Source: Bathynomus jamesi (lineage: Eukaryota > Arthropoda > Malacostraca > Isopoda > Cirolanidae). Taken from it: 64,000 nucleotides of DNA. The notes under the pieces were generated by a model. The model had not been told where the DNA came from. It worked only from the letters and a program-made list of their open reading frames with translations, and ran no database searches. The stretch's first letter is position 1, and the number at the start of each line of letters is the position of its first letter. Positions 43,545 to 53,465 of the stretch are shown in pieces. The translations under genes were made by a program, and so were the position numbers. The DNA lies in assembly GCA_023014485.1 (NCBI GenBank), contig JAJOZX010000087.1, forward strand, positions 1,283,501 through 1,347,500, in the 5' to 3' direction.

Positions 43545-43680
43545 GTGAGTATGCTCATTATTGTCGTGTTAAACCTATCCCAGTTAATAGGCCTCATTAC
43601 TGCCTTGTAAAGCTTCTCCTCATTAATAAGCCTTATTATTGTCGGGTAAAGCTTATCCGTGTTGATAGGCCATACCGTAT
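43545..43680 (+). repeat. Short tandem repeat of ~39-45 bp, about 3 copies
   Basis: Units of the type TATTGTCGTGTTAAACCTAT...AATAGGCC, translated HYCxVKxIxVxRP three times. Diverged copies; coding is doubtful. Confidence 0.6.
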
Positions 43681-43859
43681 ATTTCTTTGTCGTAAATATT
43701 GGAACTAATACTGTTACATCATTAATTTAGGTTGTGTATAAACTACTCAATGTCGCTAACAAGCACTTCATAATACTGCACAAACCTTTATGTAAACAAA
43801 CGTTATTCACTGTAAAAAGATATTTCCTTTATTTTTTTTTCTAATTACAAGCTGTGCCT

Positions 43860-44117
43860 TAGGCACCCTACCCTTCGGGTAGGGCTGCCTTCGCCCTCTC
43901 CCCCATTACCCACCCCCACCAATCCCCCATTACCCCCACCCCCACTACCCCACCCCTCCCTCATTACCCCCCAACCACTCCCCCGCTACCCCACCCCCCT
44001 CTCACCCATTACCCCCACCCCCACTACTCCATCCCTCCCTCATTACCCCCAACCACTCCCCCTCCACCACACACCCCTCTCACCCATTACCCCGACGCCC
44101 ATTGCCTCCCAGGGGGG
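43860..44117. repeat. C-rich minisatellite
   Basis: Degenerate CCCATTACCCCCACCCC units over about 250 bp, strongly strand-asymmetric (C on plus). The 70-bp dispersed repeat follows (44118-44195). Confidence 0.85.
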
Positions 44118-44251
44118 AAGGGCTGGCACCTTGCAACAATTGATCAACATTGCAATTGCATACGCACTCGAACATTTTGCAGTCATACTACTTTGGGAAC
44201 TAAATAGTGTGACACATATACTATCACTGATATCGTTTTCACCTGAAATGT

Positions 44252-44254
<3 letters not shown>

Positions 44255-44320
<66 letters not shown>
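44255..44320. repeat. (CT)n-(TA)n microsatellite
   Basis: CT units to about 44284 then TA units to about 44318. A second pair, (TA)n and (GT)n, lies at 44622-44675. Confidence 0.9.
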
Positions 44321-44324
<4 letters not shown>

Positions 44325-44689
44325 GAGTATATACTTTTTTTTACAGTAACTTAAAACAGTTAATACCGATATTTTTAAACAGAGAAAATATTTTCTTAAA
44401 CTCAAAACATAGTAACTAATGTTAGCTAAGTTAGGAAAAGTTATTAATTTTGAAACATTGCATTTCTATTTTTTAGTGTAATTATATTCTATATAATAAT
44501 GATGGTATTATTTCGTATAATATAATATAATATAATGTAATAGAGTCCTCATAAACCTTTTTTTATGAAGAATTAAAATAATCTGAGGAAAACTTCGAGT
44601 AATAAAAAATAAAACTGAAACTATATATATATATATACACACTGTATATAGGTGTGTGTGTGTGTGTGTGTGTGTTTTTTGGGATTAGC

Positions 44690-45044
44690 CTTTTTCGTAA
44701 CAGCAAAAATCATGTGGCCTACAGCATTACGTACACTATATATAAGATCCGAACCACTTGTCGCTACATCACCTGCACAAGACGGTCACCCATGGAACTA
44801 TTACCCAGACCCAATCTCGTTTAACTTCGACAGGAAGCGGTGTTGCAACATTCCCACGTCGTAGCCAATGTCGTAACACCGCTTCCCGTTGATCAGCGAA
44901 GTTAAGCGACACTGGGTCTGGGTAGTAGTTGGATGGGAGACCGTCCGATGTGTCCAGACTATGTAGCGACCCGTGGTTCGAATCCCACGTAAAACTGTAG
45001 GTCCCTCCGTCATATGACCTTAGATGTTGCGAAGGAGGTTAAAC
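44690..45044. mobile_element. Head-to-head pair of 5S-derived SINEs
   Basis: The plus copy (about 44858-45044) has 5S internal control elements: box A GAAGTTAAGCGAC (44898-44910) and box C TTGGATGGGAGACCG (44929-44943). Then a tRNA B box GGTTCGAATCC (44975-44985) and the tail GAAGGAGGTTAAAC. The minus copy (44690-44857) is its diverged inverse (CCCATGGAACTATTACCCAG). Related SINEs close the 22-kb palindrome. The 5S parts are too altered to be a 5S gene. Confidence 0.75.
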
Positions 45045-45070
45045 AAAACCAATAATTATATACACAAGAG

Positions 45071-45262
45071 ACACACCTTCCTGAGGCTTGCAAGGCCTGT
45101 ACTGAACTCATTCACTGTGGGTGCAGGAAAGCGTGTAGCGGACTGTATAAATGCTGTAGAGCCAACCTTCCCTGCACAGCTCTTTGTGCTTGCTCTGAAG
45201 AGTGCAGTGAACAAGGGCACTTAGTGTATGGTGTTAATCATATAGCATTATGTTATGACTGA
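45071..45262 (+). pseudogene. CXC (Tesmin/TSO1-like) domain fragment
   Basis: In this frame the sequence reads THLPEACKACTELIHCGCRK, ACSGLYKCCRANLPCTALCA, CSEECSEQGH..., stop TGA 45260-45262. The Cys spacing matches the CXC domain that ends the Academ-like protein at 9180-9321 (PEACLELVACGCKKKC...CTTACGC). It is a diverged second member, probably the 3' end of another such transposon. The longest ORF here is in a different, meaningless frame. Confidence 0.7.
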
Positions 45263-45950
45263 AATTTATGTTTGTTGTGTTAAACATACTATTTTATGAT
45301 TGAAATGTGTATATTGTATTTTAAAGTTTAAGTATCAACTTAAAGACAGGACTGCATTTGAATAAGTTTATGTATCAATTCATGCTTTGACAAAAGTGGT
45401 TACTATGTGTACTCTTAATATCAAATAGACTATAGGGTGATTTGGTACCAGTTATAAATAAACTTACTTTCAACATGAAATTCCCAACTCACACCTGATT
45501 TTTCATTTTGCATAAATTGGTTGTCCTCTTAATATTAAGAGTACCACCCCTAAACTTTGAAGTTTTTCTTGGCACCCATCCTTATATGAAAAAGTATACA
45601 TCCAAGTATATGTGTGCCAAATTTGGTGATGGATGAATGGAAAACGTTGTCGGAAGAGAGAGACTGAAGTTGAAGGTACCAAGGTCGCGAGAAGAATGGA
45701 GAGTGAGGCACATTTACACAGCGAATTTATTGGTTTCCGAGGACGCTGAGAGGAAAGCCGAAAAAACAGTTAAACGCCGCGTCTTTTCCCTGTTTCTAAG
45801 GAAACCATTAAAACAAAGATCTTCTTCCCACGTTCTCTTTCTTTCAAGCGGGCAAAGGGAAATTAATTAACTACAGAATTATTTAACTGATGTATATAAA
45901 AATTGAAACCTTTGTATTTGTCAATAAGTATATATATATATATATATATA
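45263..45950. other. Probable 3' part of Academ-like scrap; no gene
   Basis: AT-rich to 45600 with AATAAA near 45457, then a short open stretch (45637-45870) without recognisable features. Confidence 0.4.
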
Positions 45951-46029
45951 TGGAAATTATTTCACGAAAGTAACACGTGAAAAATATTTATGATGAATAA
46001 AACCACGAAGGAAAAGAAACACAAAATGG

Positions 46030-46085
46030 TGCTCAAGCGCTTTCGTCTAATGACATCCTCAGGAACACTGAAGTACATAAAAGGG
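46030..46085 (-). ncRNA. Candidate hammerhead-like ribozyme motif in PLE terminal repeat
   Basis: On the minus strand CTGAGGA is followed by a potential short hairpin GTC-ATTA-GAC and GAAA, the core order of hammerhead ribozymes reported in Penelope-like terminal repeats. One extra T stands between CTGAGGA and GTC, and I could not find a convincing stem III/cleavage site, so it may be degenerate. Copies: 47430-47465 (plus) and 63873-63920 (minus). Confidence 0.35.
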
Positions 46086-46131
46086 TTACAGCCTATATAT
46101 AGGTTACAAAAAAAAAATAAATAAATAAATA

Positions 46132-46194
<63 letters not shown>

Positions 46195-46416
46195 TAAACG
46201 GAGAAGTAAAATTAAAAATTAAAGGATTATCAGAGAGGCATACAGATTTGTAATTTTGGAAAAAATATCGATTTTAGCACAAGATCAAATGAATTATAAA
46301 AATACAAATTTATACTGAAAATCTGCCCGGGTTTTAACACACTGCCTTTTATGGTTAAGTTTCGATGTATGTAAAAATAAAATGAAAATTAAAAGTTAAT
46401 AAAGTAGCATACAAGT

Positions 46417-47260
46417 TTACCAAAGATTTAGCGTTCTACCCTTCTTATCTAAATCTGTTTTGAAGGAATTCAAAACAACAGGATCGAGTTGAAAAAGACC
46501 TTTGCTTATGTTGAAGTTATTTGAAAGTTGGATAATGGCAGACTCAAGAATATTTCTATTAACAATGTTGCTAGAGTGGAATAAAACTGAAACATTATTC
46601 CAATCAATACAGTGGGATAACTCTGACAAATGGACAAAAAGGGCACTAGACAACTGTCCTGTTCTAACGGAATATTGATGCTGTTTTATACGTGTGTGCA
46701 AATCCTTTCCGTCTGACCTATGTAAAGGAATCACATTGTTTACAACCAATTTTATAGATAATGCCTGAATTATTGGTAGGGCTATTTTTTACTATGATAT
46801 TTTCACAATATTGTTATATGAAAATACTACATTAATATCCAAAAGTTTAAGTACATTAGCAATGCCTAAAAGCCCGGGAAAAATGGAAGTACTAAAATAT
46901 TTTTGACAAAGTACGAGTGTTATTATTGACACGATAGAAAGTTCGTTTTGCCTTGTTGAGACAAGATTCCATAAACGCAGATGGATAACACAGATCACTT
47001 CCAATACCGTTGATTTTTTCCAATTCGGCATCGATGTATTCCGGACTGGCGATCCTAAGGGCGCGGAGAAACATTGATGAAAAAATGGCCTTCTTAGTGG
47101 GGGTGTCATGTCCCGAGTAAAAGTGTACGTAGGACAAATTGTTTGTTGTTTTCCGATAGATACTAAACTTAAAACCTGGGCTTTCCCTATGTACACGCAC
47201 ATCCAAAAATGGGATTGAATGAAAATTAAAAGTTAATAAAGTAGCATACAAGTTTACCAA
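46417..47260 (-). pseudogene. Penelope-like RT C-terminus and GIY-YIG endonuclease
   Basis: 47260-46892 reads the RT end: FHSIPFLDVRVHRESPGFKF, SIYRKTTNNLSYVHFYSGHD, LRALRIASPEYIDAELEKI. After a gap, 46749-46417 reads the endonuclease part: GKDLHTRIKQHQYSVRTGQL, SALFVHLSELSHCIDWNNVS, NRNILESAIIQLSNNFN, where the E of LES is the expected catalytic Glu. The GIY and YIG words themselves lie in the damaged interval near 46790. The frame shifts near 46800-46900. Confidence 0.75.
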
Positions 47261-47502
47261 AGATTTAGCGTTCTACCCTTCTTATCTAAATCTGTTTTGA
47301 AGGAATTCAAAACAACAGGATCGAGTTGAAAAAGACCTTTGCTTATGTATATGTATATTATTTATTTATTTATTTATTTTTTTTCTTTCTGTAACCTATA
47401 TATAGGCTGTAACCCTTTTATGTACTTCAGTGTTCCTGAGGATGTCATTAGACGAAAGCGCTTGAGCACCATTTTGTGTTTCTTTTCCTTCGTGGTTTTA
47501 TT

Positions 47503-47513
<11 letters not shown>

Positions 47514-47551
<38 letters not shown>

Positions 47552-47561
47552 ATATATATAG
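47514..47561. repeat. (TA)n microsatellite
   Basis: Flanks the Penelope-like repeat and the following SINE. Similar tracts occur at 46137-46190 and 47847-47890. Confidence 0.9.
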
Positions 47562-47846
47562 GGGGTGTAGTGGTTAGCGTCGCTGGCTACGAATCCATCG
47601 GCCCCGGGTTCGAGACCCGACGGCAGCCGGCGCGCAGCATAACCCAGCTGTTCTTTCTTCCACACAATAAAGAAAGTGGTTGGTATATAAATGGGTACCC
47701 TAGGTGGCCTAGTGGTTAAGACGCTGGCTGCTGATGGGGCGCGGTTCGGATTCCATGTTAAACTGTAGGTCTAAGGTGGAGTGAAAAGCTTGACCTTCGT
47801 CAGAATGAACAATTCGGGCGGAAGCTAACCAAAGGTTACCAAAGTT
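47562..47846 (+). mobile_element. Dimeric tRNA-derived SINE, copy 1
   Basis: Two tRNA-like modules in tandem. Module 1: A box TGTAGTGGTTAGCGTC (about 47566) and B box GGTTCGAGACC (47607-47617). Module 2: GGCCTAGTGGTTAAGACGC (47705) and B box GGTTCGGATTCC (47743). The spacer contains AATAAAGAAAG. The tail AAACTGTAGGTC matches the tail of the 5S-derived SINE (44991). Copy 2 at 49314-49600. Confidence 0.8.
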
Positions 47847-47853
47847 GTATATA

Positions 47854-47890
<37 letters not shown>

Positions 47891-47894
<4 letters not shown>

Positions 47895-48716
47895 ACACAC
47901 AGACAGTGCATGGAACAAGGAACTCTTCTGGGATAATTAAATCCACTATAGTCCGAATAAGTAATGGTAAATGACAAATCCCATAGTTTTTCTTTTTCAT
48001 GATGCTAGCCCGACGCGGGCAACGGGTCACTCGCAAAGAGGTCCCATAAATATAGCTTCCCTCACCAGCTATCTGCAAAGCAGACAGGATCCAGCTTTGG
48101 GACATGGATCTAGGGTTTAAAGCAGCCTAGCCCTGCTACATTTAGAACCTCAATATAAGCAAAAGACTCGCTGCCTTCACGTCAGATTCAATACATCAAA
48201 GAAAAAGGAGTAACTATTATATTTTCAGCCAAAAACCAAAACTTAAACCTCAACTGGCAGAATTGAGCGTCCACTTTTCAAGGCACATAACATGTCCGTT
48301 TCAAGATGGGAATGAACTCAGAATGGTCCCCTGAGTTTTTTATGATACACACAGACAGTGCATGGAACAAGGAACTCTTCTGGGATAATTAAATCCACTA
48401 TAGTCCGAATAAGTAATGGTAAATGACAAATACCATAGTTTTTCTTTTTCATGATGCTAGCCCGACGCGGGCAACGGGTCACTCGCAAAGAGGTCCCAAA
48501 AATATAGCTTCCCTCACCAGCTATCTGCTATCCTGGTTAGGGAAGCTATATTTTTTGGGCGTCTTTGCGAGTGACCCGTTGCCAGCGTCGGGCTAACATC
48601 ATGAAAAAGAAAAAACCTATAGTGTTTGTTACTTACCATTACTTATTCGCACTATAGTGGATTTAATTTTCTCAGAAGAGTGCCTTGTTCCACGCACGGT
48701 CTGTATGTATTATGAA
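47891..48716. repeat. Repeat family in direct and inverted copies
   Basis: A ~187-bp unit starting ATGATACACACAGACAGTGC occurs at 47890-48076 (plus), 48342-48528 (plus) and 48531-48716 (minus, diverged). The second and third copies form a hairpin with almost no loop (AGCTATCTG at 48520). AACTCAGAATGGTCCCCTGAG at about 48313 reappears inverted at 48722-48744, so the hairpin is the core of a longer foldback. No ORF. Confidence 0.8.
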
Positions 48717-48780
48717 AAAACCTCAGGGGACCATTCTGAGTTCAATTCCATATATATATAATATATATATATATATATAG

Positions 48781-49285
48781 TGGTGGACCGGATGTCAGTT
48801 TTTTAACATCTGCGGATGCGGATGCGGGTGCGGATCTTTCATTTCAATATACGCGGATGCGGATGCGGATTTTTAGTTAATCTATCAATATAATATAGAA
48901 TTATGAATATATGACACAGTAATTTTTCAAATTTCGTGATATTACTATTATGGCAGGCAATGCATAAGAATTAAAATTAATATTAATGTTTTCATTATGA
49001 TAAAATAATAACTTTCTCAAGAGTTTTCAGCCACAGAAAATTCAATGAAACAAGTTTCATTCAATTTTCTGTGTTACCAGGTATTTATATTTTGAGGTTT
49101 ATATATTTGTTTGTTCATTAATAATTAATACTTTACATGAAATGTGCATGACTGGGCGTATAAGCTACTTTATAAGCTAATTTAATTGTAAATTGCATAA
49201 TTTATTAGAGGTAATATCCGCATAACATCCGCAGTCAGAAGTGCGGATGCGGATGTTAAAAATTATGCGGATATCCGGTCCACCA
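48781..49285. mobile_element. MITE with GCGGATGCGGAT-rich ends
   Basis: TIRs TGGTGGACCGGAT(G/A)TC at both ends, subterminal GCGGATGCGGATG words in opposite orientations (48812-48870 and 49220-49265), AT-rich middle. 505 bp, no ORF. TSD not clear because of (TA)n flanks. Similar in design to 33446-34001, probably hAT-related. Confidence 0.75.
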
Positions 49286-49313
49286 TTAATATTATATATA
49301 TATATATACATGT

Positions 49314-49600
49314 AGTGCCTCGGTGGTGTAGTGGTTAGCGTCGCTGACTACGAATCTATCGGCTTCGGGATCCAGATCCAGTGACAGCAGGCGGCGCGCA
49401 GCAAAACCCAGCTGTTCATCCTCCCACACAATAAAGAAATTAGTTGGTAGATAAATGAATACCCCTAGTAGCCTAGTGGTTAAGGCGCTGGGCTGCTGGT
49501 GTGGCGTGGTTCCGATTCCACGTTAAACTGTAGGTCTAAGGTGGAGCGAAAAGCTTGACCTTTGTCAGAATGAATAATTCGGGCGGAAGCAAACCAAAGG
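49314..49600 (+). mobile_element. Dimeric tRNA-derived SINE, copy 2
   Basis: Same two-module structure: TGTAGTGGTTAGCGTCGC (49327), AGCCTAGTGGTTAAGGCGC (49470), B box GTTCCGATTCCACG (about 49508) and tail AAACTGTAGGTCTAAGGTGG. The first B box is damaged (GGGATCCAGATCC). Same orientation as copy 1. Confidence 0.8.
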
Positions 49601-49608
49601 TATATAAA

Positions 49609-50997
49609 CAGTGGCGCTCATAACTATTCGTATAGAGAAATAGGGAAAAATTGTAACAAATAAATGTAACAAATAAAAAATTTAGTTCAACTCCAACATA
49701 TAATGTGAAACAGCAAAGAAGTTGACGAAAAAAAAAATTTAAGATGCAAACGTTTACGTACATTTATTTACAAAATTATTTAATACTTTAGGTGTCCACC
49801 TTACTCTTAAAGGACTTAAAATTTTTATCAGCAGTTGGCTGTTTATTGATAAGAGACTGTTGGCACTGTTGGCAATTCTGAATTGAATGTACAAGCCATT
49901 AGTAAACAATAGATCGTCATGGTAAAGAGCTTTCTACAGATCTTAAAAGATCTGTCGTTCTTGCACACGAATCTGGGAAGAGTTATAGGAAGATAGAACT
50001 TCGAATTCCCTTTACGACGGTTGCTGCAATCATAAAGAAATGGAAAGGCTTTGGAACAATCAAAACTCTACCAAGCTGTGAACAACCTTCCAAGATTTCA
50101 GAACGTAAAACTAGACGAATTGAAAGAATGGCTGCTGTGAATCCACATGTAATACGCATGTAATACTTGCCAAGCATTAAGACTAAGATCGATGTCCATC
50201 CCCCTACTGTACGTCGTACATTAATTAAGAAAGAAATAGTCCGCATGGTAGCGTCTGGGCAGACGAGACCAAAATTAAATTATTCCGGAACAACGACCAA
50301 CATCCTTTCTATGGTTGAACATGGTTGTGGTACTTTGCATTTTTGGGGATGCTGTAGTGCTTCTGATCTAGGAAAGCTTGTTGTCATCAATGGAATCATG
50401 AATTCGAAGAAATATCCGGAAATTTTAGAAGAAAATGTATTGCCATCAGCTCGAGAATTGCGACTAGGTGGCTATTGGCTACTGCAACAGGATAGTGATC
50501 CAAAGCATAAAAGTAAAAGCACCATGAAATGACTAAAACAAAAGAATTTCAAGCTTTTTGAGTGTCCCTGTTAAAGACCAGATCTCAATTTAATTGTCAA
50601 TTTAGGGTTTGATTTGAAAAAAGGTGTCCAGAAGAGAAACCTTTCGAATCCGAATAAATTGGAACAATTTTTTTTCGAAGAATGGGCTAAAATTTCTACT
50701 GAGAGATGTCGAAACTTTGTAGAAAAACAAACAAAACGAATCATTGAAGTTATTCAAGCAAAAAGTATATAATTTTGTGAGTAAATGTATGAAAACTTTT
50801 GCATCTTAGCTTTTTCTTATTTTCCTCAAATTCTTTGATGTTTTGCATTATATATTGGAAATGAGCTAATTTTTTATTTTGTTACATTTTTCCAAAGGAA
50901 CGATAAACTTTTCATAACTATCGTATGCATGGTACAAAAGATAAGGACGCATATAACCGAAATATTTCTCTGTACGAATAGTTATAAGCGTCAATGC
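49609..50997 (+). mobile_element. Tc1-like transposon
   Basis: About 1.39 kb. TIR CAGTGGCGCTCATAACTATTCGT at the left; the right end reads the complement with changes (TTGACGCTTATAACTATTCG). Typical Tc1 terminus (CAGT). One transposase gene in several frames. Directly abuts SINE copy 2. Confidence 0.8.
49915..50772 (+). pseudogene. Tc1-like transposase
   Basis: N-terminal helix-turn-helix remains at 49970-50160 (GKSYRKIELRIPFTTVAAII, KWKGFGTIKTLP). The open piece 50167-50532 includes MVEHGCGTLHFWGCCSASDL, GKLVVINGIMNSKKYPEILE and WLLQQDSDPKHKSKS (second catalytic Asp). The third acid region follows as RPDLNLIVNLGF, where the usual Glu of NPIE is lost, and the tail continues to TAA about 50770 (STERCRNFVEKQTKRIIEVI). 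Several stops; inactive. Confidence 0.8.
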
Positions 50998-51529
50998 AGA
51001 TAGAAAGATAAACCCAGAAGCGCGCTTGATACATTATATTGAGAAGTGATGAGATATAAACGATTAGATTTCCTTGGCGCTTTTGTGTCCCGAAACTGTT
51101 TATGTAACGGGATTTTCTTTTTCTCTTTGTGAACCGCAATTCTTTAAATGAAAATGTTTCTTTACGGAAATAAAGAAAATTGTTTACTTCAACCAATTTC
51201 TCTTTATTGTACAATAAGTGTGACAAACAAATTTTGTCCAAAATAAGATTAAACAAACCTTCCTTTATCACAGTATATATATATATATATATATAAGGAA
51301 TGGAATTATACGTTGAAGTAAATTAGTTCTTGCGATGTTGATATAGGGAAAGGATGTCTGCAAGATGAAACAGCCATGTTATTGTAGGTGCAACACATAT
51401 TTCAGACATGGTATATACATAAATCATCTTCATTGGCCTCGTATAAATCAAAAAATAAAAACTCAAGACAAGAAATACATTGCTGTAGTGCATATGTATA
51501 ATATATATATATATACCTCGTAACCTCGT
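50998..51529. other. No gene
   Basis: AT-rich, with (TA)n near 51275-51293 and 51500-51516. No supported feature; 50918-51271 is a shadow frame across Tc1 end and flank. Confidence 0.5.
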
Positions 51530-52212
51530 AGCAGTTCCGTGCGTTGGTCTCTCTCTTCACACGAAGGTCAAGCTGGTGGCTCCACTTCTAGGCCTCACCT
51601 GGTGGAAGAGTGATTTGCTCTCTTTAATCTCCACCACACATAGCCAGGCACACCCTGCTCATCTCCTACCGTCCTGAGCTAGGCGTCTAGTCTTCCTTTG
51701 AAGAATTCTACATTGACATCAGTCATGTTCCTGATCTTTCGGAAGCTGGTTGAATAGTCTTGATCCCCTGACAACCAAACTATTTTCCTTTAGAGTTGAG
51801 GGTGTTCTTTGTCGGCCTTCAGTTTGAAAACACTACACATTCTACCTTTCCTATTTTCCACTGCTGTTTGGGTGGTTATGCGGTTCAGCATAACCACCGT
51901 ATAAATAATGGTGTATCTCTCTCTTCTTCTTTCCAATGAATATAGATTTAATTTATGAAGTCTTTCCCAGTACTCATAGTTGAGTTCTTCGCAGCCATCA
52001 ATCTTGGTTGTGAAATTTCTTTGAATTTCTTCTATTTTTATTAATTTCTTCTTTTTTATATGAGGACCTCAAGACTGAGCAGTATTGAAGTTTTGGTATG
52101 ATTAGTGTTTTCAGCACGGGAATCATTAGGCTTACTCTCTTGTTCCTTCTTTTGAAGGTTTTCAGTACGTCCCGCGACTGTTTTTGCTTTGTTTATCGTT
52201 AGTTGATATCTG
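51530..52212 (-). mobile_element. LINE 3' end (CR1/L2-like RT tail)
   Basis: Minus strand, in shifting frames: LKTLIIPKLQYCSVLRSSYK, EEIQRNFTTKIDGCEELNYE, YWERLHKLNLYSLERRRERY, then RTPSTLKENSLVVRGSRLFN and NMTDVNVEFFKGRLDA. This is the standard order for the C-terminus of a LINE reverse transcriptase. It belongs to a different family from 2430-3515. No catalytic motifs; 5'-truncated. Confidence 0.75.
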
Positions 52213-52233
52213 ATATATATATATATATATATA

Positions 52234-52985
52234 CAGGGTGGGCCGTAAGTTTCCATACATAGGAAAAATAAACATTTTTTTATGGACAACCATTTTTATT
52301 TATATAATATGCTCTACATGGTTGCCATTGTTTTGAAAACACATTTCAATACGTGTTCCCCACTGTTGATGAACACGCACTAGCACAGTTGACGTTATGC
52401 TTGTAATGGCGTTGGTGATACGTTCCTTTAGATGATTTATGTCTCGTATCTTTTCCTGATACACCATGGCCTTCAAGTGCCCCCAAAGATAGAAATCAAG
52501 GGGGGTGAGATCTGGGGATCTGGGAGGCGACTCCACAGGACCACGCCGACCAATCCAAGCATCCGGAAACTGCTGATCCAAATACCGACGCACGTGAAGA
52601 CCATAATGAGGTGGAGCTCCATCTTGCTGGAAGTAAACTGGGAAGTTACCTTCCTCGTTTAGCAGGGATGGGAAAATCTCTTCTTGCAACATGTTAAGAT
52701 ACCTTCGGCATTAAGATTTCCACTGACAAAAATTGGTCCAATAATTCTGTCACCCCATATCCCGGCCCACACCATCACTTTACCGGCACCTTGCATCTTC
52801 GTCGGACTCAGCCAGTTAGGGTTAGCATTACTCCAATAACGTATGTTTTGCCGATTAACCTCTCCATTGACGTAAAAATTTGCTTCATCAGTAAAGAAGA
52901 TCTTACGTCAAACGCATATTCTTAGGGTATCTGAAACATAAAAACACGTTTAATTTTTCCTATGTATGGAAACTTACGGCCCACC

Positions 52986-52988
<3 letters not shown>
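52234..52988 (-). mobile_element. Mariner-type element (DD41D), internally truncated
   Basis: TA-flanked ends CAGGGTGGGCCGTAAGTTTC and its complement at 52988. Transposase on the minus strand: [16 protein letters not shown] (first Asp, about 52895), [19 protein letters not shown], then 52692-52300 with YFQQDGAPPHYGLHVRRYLD and RSPDLTPLDFYLWGHLK. 41 residues separate the second and third Asp. The N-terminal DNA-binding domain is missing, so 755 bp is a deletion derivative. The 130-codon C-terminal frame is open. Confidence 0.8.
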
Positions 52989-53023
<35 letters not shown>

Positions 53024-53136
53024 TATATATACACACGAGTATATACGAGTATATATCAAGCGTGATTTGTTAAGAGGTACGATGAAGCGATCGCACTCCC
53101 TAAACAAAACTAAGAGTATACTGTATTATAGAATTT

Positions 53137-53285
53137 TTGGATCACTTTAACATATTGCTTCCCAGGAACCTCTCGCTAACATATTGCTTCCCAGGAACCT
53201 CTCTCTAACATATTGCTTCCCAGGAACCTCTCTCTAACATATTGCTTCCCAGTGTTAATCACTTTAACATATTGCTTCCCAATAT
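53137..53285 (+). repeat. AACATATTGCTTCCCAGGAA tandem repeat
   Basis: About 29-30 bp units (AACATATTGCTTCCCAGGAA + CCTCTCTCT), 4-5 copies, beginning with GGATCACTTTAACATATTGC. Similar words occur at 54018-54160, 54941-55083 and inverted (GGGAAGCAATATGTTAAAGT) at 54180 and 55103, acting as inverted ends around the 53.1-54.2 and 54.4-55.1 kb blocks. Confidence 0.85.
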
Positions 53286-53340
53286 TTAGGATAAGTTTTA
53301 TAGCGAACCATTATTTACATAGGATAAAATTTGAATGCAC

Positions 53341-53462
53341 GGTTAGGTCAACTGTACGCCCTTGACGATTGGTTAGGTTTAGTCGTGATATTTTCGTTAA
53401 AATTAACCAAAATATCACGACTAAACCTAACCAATCGTCAAGGGCGTACAGTTGACCTAACC
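53341..53462. repeat. Perfect 54-bp-arm hairpin with GGTTAGGTT words
   Basis: 53341-53394 is the exact reverse complement of 53409-53462, loop 14 nt. Arms begin GGTTAGGTCAACTGTACGCC and contain GGTTAGGTTTAGTCGTGATA. Confidence 0.95.
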
Positions 53463-53465
53463 GGG

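Larger units (their letters stand above)
45951..47512 (-). mobile_element. Penelope-like element with inverted terminal repeats
   Basis: A minus-strand RT/GIY-YIG fragment (47260-46417) lies between two inverted copies of a terminal repeat: 45951-46120 (minus) and about 47380-47512 (plus), both containing CTGAGGATGTCATTAGACG and AAGCGCTTGAGCACC. A 125-bp block at 46390-46510 is repeated at 47218-47345, a partial tandem arrangement typical of Penelope-like elements. A further terminal repeat is at 63795-64000. Confidence 0.75.

Noticed and set aside
43860..44117. CRISPR-like or coding C-rich array
   Set aside because: Degenerate low-complexity minisatellite in a eukaryotic context, no repeat-spacer regularity.
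44881..44990. Functional 5S rRNA gene
   Set aside because: Only the internal control region resembles 5S; the remainder is a SINE body with a tRNA-type B box.
53341..53462. Interstitial telomere array
   Set aside because: GGTTAGGTT words are not in tandem TTAGG register; they are part of a hairpin repeat.
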